A stretch of DNA of 64,000 bases from Plantago ovata (taxonomy: Eukaryota; Streptophyta; Magnoliopsida; Lamiales; Plantaginaceae): NCBI GenBank assembly GCA_028274465.1, contig CM051458.1, forward strand, positions 106,273,522-106,337,521, in the 5' to 3' direction. Every line of letters starts with the position of its first letter. Position 1 is the first letter of the stretch. The notes beneath the pieces were generated by a model, which was not told where the DNA came from, searched no databases, and saw nothing but the letters and a program-made list of their open reading frames with translations. Shown in pieces: positions 40,463-49,214 of this stretch. Made by a program: the position numbers and the translations under genes.

Positions 40463-40621
40463 GTACTCATGCTAAACTAGGTACTCATACGAAAACAATT
40501 ACCCATCAGAGACTAGTGAATTGTTATGATTAGTAGTATCAGCATCCTTCTCAACAACAGCAACATGATCTTGTGTTGCAACAGCAGTCGTCGAATTCAC
40601 AGCCAAAGCCTCCTCATCCAT
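37195..40621 (-). CDS. PP4R2: serine/threonine-protein phosphatase 4 regulatory subunit 2
   Basis: The regulatory partner of the PP4 catalytic subunit, acting in the nucleus in DNA repair and cell-cycle control in other eukaryotes. Seven exons on the minus strand: 40621-40503, 39848-39762, 39226-39179, 39087-38991, 38555-38503, 38177-38070 and 37473-37195; about 263 residues expected (Arabidopsis homologue about 277). Family segments: VLSEYPEAKMSTEQQ, SLGETFQELLKRL, YSFVEGPPFTLQRLCE, ARSIYPKLSKLSLALEKN, and an acidic tail with EVEEADEVDEEMTMDIE. Exon 3 is 48 nt where flanking phases need 49. It should read DWEKLRSILSYYLKE, but one A of an AAAA run is missing at about 39213, giving an early stop. 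This may be an assembly indel. Plus-strand ORF 37175-37516 is the antisense shadow of exon 7. Exon 1 begins just below an (AT)n/(AAT)n-rich region. Confidence 0.87.
38216..38444. mobile_element. Stowaway-like MITE in a PP4R2 intron
   Basis: About 229 bp with long imperfect inverted ends: the left begins TTCCTCCATCTATCTTAAA and the right is its complement ending AGATAGATGGAAGAAG, followed by TA. Internal arms (GGATTAATATGAGGT and its complement) extend the hairpin. It lies between PP4R2 exons 5 and 6. Confidence 0.65.
40411..40461. repeat. (AAT)n microsatellite
   Basis: About 17 AAT units in intron 1 of PP4R2, close to exon 1. Confidence 0.9.
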
Positions 40622-40717
40622 TTATTTATCTGGACAAACCAAATGTTATACTGGGAAATACAAATAAACAAGTATCATCAATCAATCAATTAATTATATT
40701 AGTATCAAAAAGAGATA

Positions 40718-40718
<1 letters not shown>

Positions 40719-40760
<42 letters not shown>

Positions 40761-40770
40761 ATATATATAT
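40719..40770. repeat. (AT)n microsatellite upstream of PP4R2
   Basis: About 26 AT dinucleotides with one C interruption, roughly 100 bp upstream of the PP4R2 start codon. Confidence 0.9.
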
Positions 40771-41119
40771 TCGTGGGTAGACTACAGAGAAAGATGGACA
40801 AGTAGAATCGGAAACCAAGCCCTAATTTGAACTGTTGAAATATTTTGGGGTTTAAGAGAATTTGAATCGAACAATTATATCTTTTGCAGTATGTAAATAA
40901 TTTTTTTGAATCTATCTAATAAAGGAAGGAACCAAAGACTCACCGTTCACAAGAAGAAGAAGAAGAAGGATCACTCGGTCTACTTGCTGTAGCCGCTACT
41001 ACCAACAACACTCAGCTGCTGCAGTCGGAGAAGAAGAGAGATTTGGTTTCTATGTTAATAGCAGAATAGCCCCTCAAGTAATCATACTTCATCAGTATAT
41101 GATTACTTGTTGATTTATT

Positions 41120-41495
41120 TTAAGTTCAATTAGTAGGTCCGACAAAAGCCACCCGAATACCAAATCCGACTCGATCCGAAGTCTCATCCGAAAATTTATG
41201 GTCAAACATCCGAACTTTGATCCGCAACTCGAACCGAAAGCACCCTAATTTTTCTTATCTAAATTAAACAATCCGACCCGAAATCTGAATCTAAATTGGC
41301 CCGATCCGAAAATATTTTGAAATTTCTAATCCGAATAACACCCGAATTCGATTAAAACATGAAATCCGAACACATCCGATTCCGACCCGTCCCGATCCGA
41401 TCCGAAACCACCAGAAACAAACTTACTCATTCGAAATCATCCGACCCGAATCCGATCTGATCAACCCGTTTGCGAGTTCTAATAGTAAGCAACCA
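41120..41495. repeat. degenerate hAT-like fragment rich in CCGATCCGA
   Basis: Many short repeats of CCGATCCGA, CCCGA and ATCCGA, a composition seen in subterminal regions of plant hAT MITEs. The right end (AACCCGTTTGCGAGTTCTA) resembles a decayed hAT terminus. No target duplication was found, so the ends are uncertain. Confidence 0.4.
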
Positions 41496-42825
41496 AACAC
41501 TGGATTTGGGGAGTGAATTTTTGCAAAAAATGGTAGGAAACCCTACCAAACTCTCCCTTAGTACCGCAAAACCTCTTTAAGTCTCAATTTAGTCACCGGA
41601 TTATTATTGAATATATTCACCATATATAGATCAAATTTTAGCCTATTAGTCTATTACCAGTTGTGAGATAACGATATATACTGCATTCAATTTAGTCACC
41701 AGAACATTGTAGTTATCCTAAGTCCTAACAACCTGAAAAATGAAAAATCCCTCAAATTTCAATAGTAGTATAGACAGCATCAGTTGATTTCGGAACAAAC
41801 AGAATACAGTCGGTCAGGACACCATTGTTTGGCTTGCTCATTTAGTCAATCAGCACACGCAGCTGCAAGTCTGGAATCACAGAGACCGTTGTGTCATTGT
41901 CTTACTTTTACGCACTGACAGCAGGCAATCATCTGTCTGTAAATCTTGCATTTCGTTCCGAACATCACTGTTTTCATCTATGTTCATAATTTTGTCATGT
42001 TCCATCCAGAGTAGTGAGGTATATACATACATCCAATATTTAAAATTCCAAAACTAGTCTTCGTTCTGCTTTGCTATTTCTCTTTTTTGTCTTTGGACTG
42101 AAGCGACTATCTGAGTTTGGTTGTTCTAAGATCCTTCTTATGTTGTGATGTGATGTCATGGTGATTTTTCACCACTTGGCTGCCCAGGCTTCAATTTGGG
42201 ATCATCCTTTTCCCCAGATATTTTTTTCCCCTCTCTTTGACCCAGATTTTTTTTCCCCTCTCTTTGACCCAGATTTGTCCTCATTTGATCTATTTCCAGT
42301 CTGGATCTGACTCCATTCTTTCGGCACATTAGTTGCCCTTCCATAAAATTTTGCAGCTGTATCAAGATCTTCCGCATGCCAAAAGACTTCCCTGTACAAG
42401 TGATTAAAGGTTAGTTATAAATATAAAATCATTAGACATTTATATGTTAATTAGAAATGGAATGAAGAAGGAAAAGAAAAAAAATACCCTAAAATGGGAT
42501 ATAATTCTTGATTCAAAGCAGTGTACTCCTTGCGAAATAATTCAATTTTGACAATCTGTGGGGAGAACTTGAAAGACCGTGGTATCTGGTTTGAATTGGA
42601 TTTGAACTCCAACTGGTATTGAAAAGATTACCTCCCACTCCTTGAACATATTTTTCATAGCTTCGCCAAGCTCCCCGGTAGGTACTGACGTATCTATCAA
42701 TTTCTTTAACCTAGGCACTCTCGCTTTTTGTGATAGATTCATCAATTCCTTGTACTGATCAAGTAAACCCATGTTCGTTTCAAATACTGCTTGCAAGTCC
42801 CTGAAATAAAGTAAAACAACATAGA

Positions 42826-44550
42826 TTAGATTCAAGTAAAGGAGTTTATGAGCTTGCTGTTATCAAGTTACTTCTGGAATCTAACACAAAGGCTCGTAAA
42901 CTTGGATCGAGTTCTGTGTGTCCTGTTTATGTTGGACAGTCTGATAATGTTAGAACTAGACTACAGCAGTACGGCTGTGATGGTGATCATTTGGAGAATG
43001 GATGCATAAATGATGAGTTTACGAACTCTGCAAGTGGTTCTTCTGGTAAAAGGCCTGGATTGTTTCCGGATATATTCTCAAGGGGATACAGAATTGCATA
43101 TAGATGGCTCCTATGAAAAGTAAGAAGGATGCAGAAGAAACTGAGAAACAGCTGCTTGACAAATTTAATTATGCATGGAACAAAGAGAGAAATGGCCCAC
43201 GCCGGAAGGATGATATTCTTGACCATCATCTGGTACAATCTCCACTGTCTCTCTTAGCTAAGAAGTTTTGTTCTTATAACCAGAGGCGAGTTGGCATTAG
43301 AATCAGAACATGTGAACCACAGTCCACGAAGAACGGTTCATATAAGCCCAATACGAACAATAATTTCATTTTCTCAAGAATATTTAAAATTAAGAGGGTG
43401 CAGCCACCAGTTCCATGTTATAATGATGTTGATGATGGGGCCGACATTTGTGGAGTTGCCATAGGTCATGGATCAGTTTGTACCACGCCACCTATACGGG
43501 GAAGAAAACGTTGTGCTGAGCACAAAGGAATGAGAGTCAATGGACATGTTCTAAAGTTGAATTCAGAGCCTGCGGACATAGATTATGGTGTAGCAGCTGG
43601 TCAAAACACTGGTGTGATTCAAGGCAAGAGATTGAACCATAGAAGAATGCCAAATGACCCTTGTGCTGTTGAGCACTCTGCTAAAGAGAACACTGCTACT
43701 ACCATTTGTGGAGTTATCTTGGAAGATGGTTCACCTTGTAAATCGAAGCCTTTTCAGAAAAATAAAAGGTGCTTGGAACATAAAGGAAGAAGGATTGCAA
43801 AATCTAAAGCAATTCTCGTTACAGAAATATAGTGCGGATTCATGTTTGTCATACATGGGTTCAGTACCAAGTCGTGGCCTAAATCAGGTATTTCATGTGC
43901 AAGCTACATAAAGCATTTCAAGTATGCAGAATTCTTGTTCATGATAGAGATAAAGATGTGATCTTGATAATGGAATGTGGTCATAATGGTCCAATTTTAA
44001 GGCCAACCACACAGTGACTCAGTTTGGGTCAGCTGATGATTTTGCTGAAAATTTGCTGTGTGAAGGCTAATAAGCCGAATCTGCTTGATCACTTATGTAT
44101 GTACACTCGTAGTTGCACCTTATCTCGGGTTTCTACCTACTGGCCGGCATTCAACCAAATAGACGGGAGCTGCCTGAAGTGTATGGAAAAAAGACCGAGG
44201 AGATCAAAAGGCAGCAGAATTATTGACCCCAAGTGTGCTGCTCATCTGTTACTCTTGGCACCACATTTATTCATGCACATATTGCTGCTTTGTCTGTTGA
44301 TTGCTGCAACTTTTAGATATCTCAGGAAGGTGAAACTGCTGAAGTGCTCGTCTGGTACTAAGTGTTATTTATAAGGAATATACTGTAGTATTTATGATAT
44401 CAGTTTCTTCATGAACTGATATGCTGAGTGTGATATCAGTTTAGAGTGTGATATGTACCAGAATCAAAGCTTCATTGAGAGCAATTGTTGTATTTTACCC
44501 ATCAATTCATTTATAATTGCTTTTCCCAAAAAAAAAAAAAAAAAAAAAGC
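42826..44550 (+). pseudogene. EFFECTOR OF TRANSCRIPTION-like (ET/HRT) copy, 5' truncated, probably a retrocopy
   Basis: ET proteins are plant regulators with a GIY-YIG-like segment and zinc-binding ET repeats. The first part (42826-43115) reads GVYELAV, PVYVGQSDNVRTRLQQYG and FSRGYRIAYRW. The rest (43104-43832) reads APMKSKKDAEETEKQLLDKF and two C-x9-C-x10-C-x2-H repeats, at about 43449-43530 (ICGVAIGHGSVC...KRCAEH) and 43706-43787 (ICGVILEDGSPC...KRCLEH). The two parts are in different frames because a GGG is reduced to GG at 43106. No start codon or upstream exon is seen before 42826. There are no introns, and a 21-A run sits at 44528-44548. The flanks AATAAAGTAAAA (42805-42816) and AATAAAATAAAA (44551-44562) could be a target duplication, which would suggest LINE-mediated retroposition. 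A truncated gene with an assembly error remains possible. Confidence 0.65.
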
Positions 44551-45280
44551 AATAAAATAAAAAAATACTATTATACCTGCTTTGTCTGTTGACTATGAAT
44601 GATTCAGGATCATTCATAAATTGTAAACATCCTTCCCTAAGATGTTCTCCAATTTTTGAATCACTACAGGTATCTTACAAATTGAACCACTGGTTTGAAC
44701 TGAACTAATATCTTCAATTCTGAGACCGGACTTGGCAATAGCATCCATAACTGGCTTCTCGAATTTTGCCAAAATTGGGCTAATAACGTTCAAAAATTCT
44801 TTTCTTGTAATACTGACTTCGAGAACCCTCCCCTCATCATCACGCAATCCCATACAGGCAGACAACTCTTCAGGTTCAGTAAGGGCCTCCTTCATGAATT
44901 CACATGCCGCCAGCAGTTCACTTTTCTTGCTGAACAGACTCTTATATTTCTTATGTTTCTGCCCCAAAAGATGATGGCACATAGCATTGTCAAACACCAT
45001 TCCAACAAGGGATGTGTCATGTAATTCTGACAACATTTCCATTACACCCTTATCCTTGTTGAAAGCACCTATGCAAACTTGAAGTGCTGAATATCCAACA
45101 TCAACAAAAAGAATGTTTTGTGATTCAAGAACATTATTCTTCCAGATATGGCCATAAGCTATTATGACCGCTTCTGTTTCATCCAAGAAACGGCAGGGAG
45201 CCAATCCCGCTGATTCCGCAGACGAGTTCACAACCTCTCTTTCAGTTTGACTAAAAAAACTAGGTATGCCAATACAATAC

Positions 45281-46003
45281 TAGGGATGGCAGTTTGGGCT
45301 ACCCGGCCCGGGCCCGGCCCAATATACCGGGCCCGGGACCGGTCATATGAAGCCCATGGGCCGGGCTCGGACTTATAGCTAGGTCCATGGGCTCGGGCCC
45401 GGGCCTAACATCTTGGCCCGTAGGCCTAGTCTGGCCCGGCCCGTGATTATATATAGTATTTATATTTTATATATATAAATATGTATATATAACTATATAA
45501 TTTATAATATTTATAGACATGTATTATTAAAAAATGTTGTAGTTTATACATTTGTAATACTTTTCTATATTTATAAGATTTACAAGTGATATACAATTAT
45601 TTTATATACTATATTCTTAATATATTTATATAATTTATTAATTATTTTAATATTAACTAATTTCAATATGTCAAATAAGGAAGTTATTGATAAATTTCAA
45701 ATGATATAAAGTGATATCAAAATATTTTATCTCAAGCAAAAAGATATAAATTAAATAGATTCACCATTCTACTAATACTACACTACATAACTAAAAAAAC
45801 AACATTTAGATTACTAAATAATTGGCAAAAAAAAAATAATAAATAAAAATCTAAGGCCCGGCCCGACCCCGACCCGACCCATGACGGGCCCGGGCTTGGG
45901 CCTAATGTTCAGACCCGCCCTGGGCCTGGGCTTGGGCTTGGTGCTAGTCTTCTCGGGCACGGCCGAGCCTCTTAAAGCCCGGCCCGGTCCATTGCCATCC
46001 CTA
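45281..46003. mobile_element. hAT-type MITE with perfect 8-bp target duplication
   Basis: A 723-bp element with 11-bp terminal inverted repeats TAGGGATGGCA / TGCCATCCCTA, flanked by TACAATAC at 45273-45280 and 46004-46011. The 8-bp duplication and TAGGG-type ends fit the hAT superfamily. Subterminal regions are very GC-rich (repeated GGCCCGGGCC and CCCGGCCC), while the centre is AT-rich. No transposase is encoded. It splits the HSP70-like reading frame described around it. Confidence 0.9.
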
Positions 46004-46215
46004 TACAATACCCATGTATGTTCGTACTGAAATTCGATTCCATCTGATTCTTCAACTCGGATAGCACTCCCACCAGAATATCACTGTTAGTATACTTCTT
46101 TCCTTTTGGAATCCTTATCTTTCTTTTTGAAATCAAATTCCCCGAATCCAGAATATAAAACAAGTTTTTTTCCCAGTTTTACACCCACATTACGTTCTTC
46201 TTCTTCTTCCATCAC

Positions 46216-48078
46216 TGTTGGAAACATACATAATCAATGCAAACACACATTAAACAAACAAGAGCTTAGATAACTTGGGAATGGAAACAAAAATCATAAA
46301 CCCTAAACCCTGACCCCTTACCGCACCAAATTGTTTTAACTTTTAACTTTTATTTTAATCCTAGACTGGCAAAAGTGGAAAATCGTGTTGCATAAAAGAA
46401 TTGACCGAAGTGGAAAATTGTTACCTTGTGAACGGGACAAAATAGAAGATGAGGGCTTTACAGATAGCCGTGGCGGTTGCGGCGGCAAACGGGCAATCCC
46501 ATACAATGAAAATGAATTTTGGCAAATTACACCTAAACTCACGATCTTGACTTTTGGCAAATTAATTCAATGAAAATATATTTTTACCATTGGTACAAAT
46601 ATTAAATTCTGACTTAAACCAAACAACTCCATTTTTTATTAATTACACATTCGTTTCAAATCTTTTTAGTTTCACCAATTTGACACTTAATAATTCAATA
46701 ACTTTTCAAAATTTCAAAATGGTCTCAAATTTTGTTACACACTAATCCCCAAGAAATTTTATATTTTAAATTAACCCAAAATATATTAAATAAAAAAATT
46801 GAAAAACATAAAAGAAGGGTGACAGCCCGGCTGATCTGAGATGCTACAGATCCGATCTAATCGGAGTCCAACAACTCTAACTATATATTGTTAGGCTACA
46901 AGAACGTTCGCACTACAGTGCAAATCCGCTAATTGAATAAATTTTTTTCTACATTTAACCGGAAAAAAAAAGAGTACGTCTCCTAATAGACGGACTCTAG
47001 TATAAACCAACTTATATAAATTATAAAACTACCCTAAACAGAAGCTACAAAATCACTACAAAGAAAACTCAAAAAATCGGTGGTCATTATGTAATATATT
47101 ACAAATGCAGGGACCTTTTAACAAATTAGTCTTTCTTCTTCCTTCTATACCGCACAGATCGATCCCTTCTTTATTTCTTTCTTCTCTCTCTTTCTCTATC
47201 TTCTCTTTCTAAAAAAACCCAATGGTCGGAACCGGAAATTAGGTCGCGGCGGTGGAAATCGAAGGCGGTGGAATTATTGCTGAAAGATTCTATCCAGATC
47301 TAGTTCTTGAGTGATTTCGTGGTTGGTTTCATATTTGCAGTTGATGCTTGGGTTGCCATTAATTGTGGATTCTTGAAAGGGGTGCAGAGAGATTGTTAAA
47401 GAAGGATGTCACATGTTGATGTTGATTGCATTGTTGTATCCCTCTTTTGAGATAAGGTGGTGGGAAGCTATCTTATGCGGACCTGTTGGGAGGTGGGTTC
47501 TAAGGAGTTTGGTAGAGTATATCTTTACGTTGGTTTTCCAATCATTCATGGAGGGGTTACCTGATGTGAGTATTACTGAGGAGTTGTTGGCTTCTGATTC
47601 ATTCCAGTGAGTGAGTTGTATTCCATAATTTCACTTTTAACATCCTATGATTTTAATTTTTAACATTTCATAATTTCAGTTTAACATCATCTAAAAAATC
47701 GAAAGAAAAAAAGTATTCAATTATTTTCATCATATCAAATATATATTCGATTGTTTCACTTTAAGATCTCATGATCTAAAAAACAAAAGAGGAAAAAAAA
47801 AGTATTCAATTTTTTCCATGGTATCAACAATATATCCCATAATTTCAAACCCCATGATTTCACTTTAACATTCCATAATTCTTCTCAACGGCCTTGTATT
47901 TACAGTAAAGAACTGAAAAAACTCAGCACAAGACAAACTCAAAGCACAAGAAGCAATTAGGGATATATTGCAGTACGCTAAGGCTTAGCCAGCATGTTCA
48001 AAGCAATTAACCCAGTACGCTAAGGCTTAACCAATAGAGCAGGCATAGCACAAGAAGCAACCGACTTAGGTGACTAGA
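46216..48078. other. intergenic repeats without a recognisable gene
   Basis: Contains a telomere-repeat-like AAACCCTAAACCCT (about 46298), one copy of the repeat shared with 54450 (46520-46870), and a C/T-rich leader-like stretch at 47150-47215. It also holds imperfect repeats of CATAATTTCACTTTAACAT (47615-47880) and a short direct repeat of CAGTACGCTAAGGCTTA (about 47972 and 48012). The 47413-47610 ORF has no recognisable domain. Confidence 0.5.
46520..46870 (+). repeat. dispersed repeat, copy A
   Basis: Shares an extended, colinear and diverged similarity with 54450-54800. Common blocks in order: TTTTGGC, TTTTTACC, TTGG, AAATATT, GAATTCTGACTT-like, CCAAACAACT, TTAATTACACATT, CACTTAATAATTCAAT, and then a CCGATC-rich end. 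It is non-coding; the superfamily is not assigned. Confidence 0.6.
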
Positions 48079-48330
48079 AACGGAAAATCCCTTAGGGATT
48101 TTGAGGGATTTTGACCGGATAGTCATCTACAAACACCTCGATTGCGTCATCAAGGTTGGGGGATCGGGCTCGGGATCGATGGATCAGGTGGTGATAGGGT
48201 TTGGCGGATCGGTGGAGCTTGGAGGAGCCAGGAGGTTTGTGACTCTGCAGATCGGAGAAGGTCTGTGACATGAGCCGGAGGTTTGTGAAGAAGAGAAATA
48301 AACGATCTGTTCTGTTCTGTGTATACTAGA
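48079..48330 (-). pseudogene. NDUFS1: fragment resembling exon 1 of complex I 75-kDa subunit
   Basis: On the minus strand a short frame reads SPNLDDAIEVFVDDYPVKIP, close to the start of the mature mitochondrial complex I 75-kDa subunit, where plants have DAIEVFVDGYPVKIPKG before the 2Fe-2S domain. A 10-bp tandem duplication (CAAAATCCCT twice, near 48091-48112) puts a stop after KIPQNP. The downstream KGFSV is still visible at about 48079-48093, where similarity ends abruptly. Upstream codons to about 48270 (an ATG followed by SQTFSDLQSHKPPG) might be a decayed presequence. The Fe-S domain exons are absent. It is probably a gene fragment carried by a transposon or left by a duplication; the identification rests on about 22 residues. 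Confidence 0.6.
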
Positions 48331-48785
48331 AGCGAGAACGAAGGACAATTTGTAACGACCTCATGTTTTGTTTATTACATTTATGCCACCGAATATTTTA
48401 CTCCATTCTTGTTAATTGCATAATGGTTCGGTCTCTTCCTGAGAATTTGTGAAAAAAAAAAAAACCGCAAGTGTACAAGGTCGAAAGACTGAAACTCGAA
48501 AAGGTGCATTTGGGTAAAATTTAGTGGTTCACTTGGATTGGGCCTAACATTCAAGGACTGGGCTAGATACAGCTCTTGACTTCAAAACTATCTATCTCAT
48601 AGTATCTTGAAAAGAAAAACAACAACAAAACAAATAAATTTCCTTTTTATTGCTTTTTGGCTTTTGTTTTTGTTTTTAATTTTTATTTTTTCAAAATCAA
48701 ATTACTGAATCGATCCCCCTTTCTGATTCACCAAGGTCCAATCCAACTAAATATGAGTTTCTTCCCTAAAATTATTCCTCAATGG

Positions 48786-48793
48786 AAACCCTA
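48786..48793 (+). promoter_or_regulatory. telo-box upstream of the PWWP gene
   Basis: AAACCCTA followed directly by ACCCTAAACC, about 430 bp before the start codon. Telo-boxes are common near plant transcription starts. The same motif sits at 62585-62592 before the duplicate gene. Confidence 0.45.
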
Positions 48794-49214
48794 ACCCTAA
48801 ACCTAGTTTCATACCACCAAATTACATCGCCGAGATCGTCACTTTCACTCAATTGCTGCCTCTCTCCCTCCAATCCGTCCGCCGACTATCCAATTGAAGC
48901 CTGCCGGAGCCAATCAATCAACTGCTTCTCGGTGACTTATGTTAATTGATCGATTTATGTAATTCTCTTAGCTGTTCAATTTTCATTACCGCATTGTTAA
49001 TAGTCTGTGGGCCGGATACAGTATGATTATAATTATCTCAGATCAGCTGAAGCATCTGCTCTGTTCTTGAGTGCCTCATCACTGAATTTATTTGTTGCCA
49101 GATTGAGTCTGTTAGGATCAATAATTAAGATTTTCTCTAGTATTAGTAACCTTATTTTTCGTTTATTATACATATATATACACACATTTCGTAAATTAAA
49201 AAAAAAAGAAAAGA

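Larger units (their letters stand above)
40622..42201. other. PP4R2 upstream region and intergenic repeats
   Basis: PP4R2 promoter side up to about 41080, then a CCGA-rich repeat fragment (41120-41495). The rest, to 42201, holds no recognisable gene on either strand. Confidence 0.5.
42202..46215 (-). pseudogene. broken HSP70/HSP110-like gene split by insertions
   Basis: Minus-strand pieces resemble the plant HSP110-like (HSP70-14/15/16) chaperones. From 46215 the order is MEEEEERNVGVKL, then KKYTNSDILVGVLSELKNQM, a hAT element (45281-46003), then PSFFSQTEREVVNSSAESAG, FVDVGYSALQVCIGAF and CEFMKEALTEPEELSACMG (to 44577). Downstream exons with good borders are 42800-42632, 42555-42488 and 42391-42202. 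They encode LLDQYKELMNLSQKARVPRL, IVKIELFRKEYTALNQ and WHAEDLDTAAKFYGRATN, ending in a duplicated KSGSKRGEK motif. The usual first 100 or so residues, with the phosphate-1 loop, are absent. Besides the hAT insertion there is an A-run length change at 46165-46171 and a frame change near 44620-44630. The C-terminal exons resemble no HSP70 I know, so linking them to this gene rests on phase and order only. Confidence 0.6.

Noticed and set aside
45814-46008. Pro/Gly/Arg-rich minus-strand ORF (PKPRPRAGLNIRPKPGP)
   Set aside because: Translation of the GC-rich subterminal repeats of the hAT MITE.
47413-47610. Plus-strand ORF after a leader-like C/T stretch
   Set aside because: No recognisable domain, no splice partner, and repeats on both sides; not enough to call a gene.
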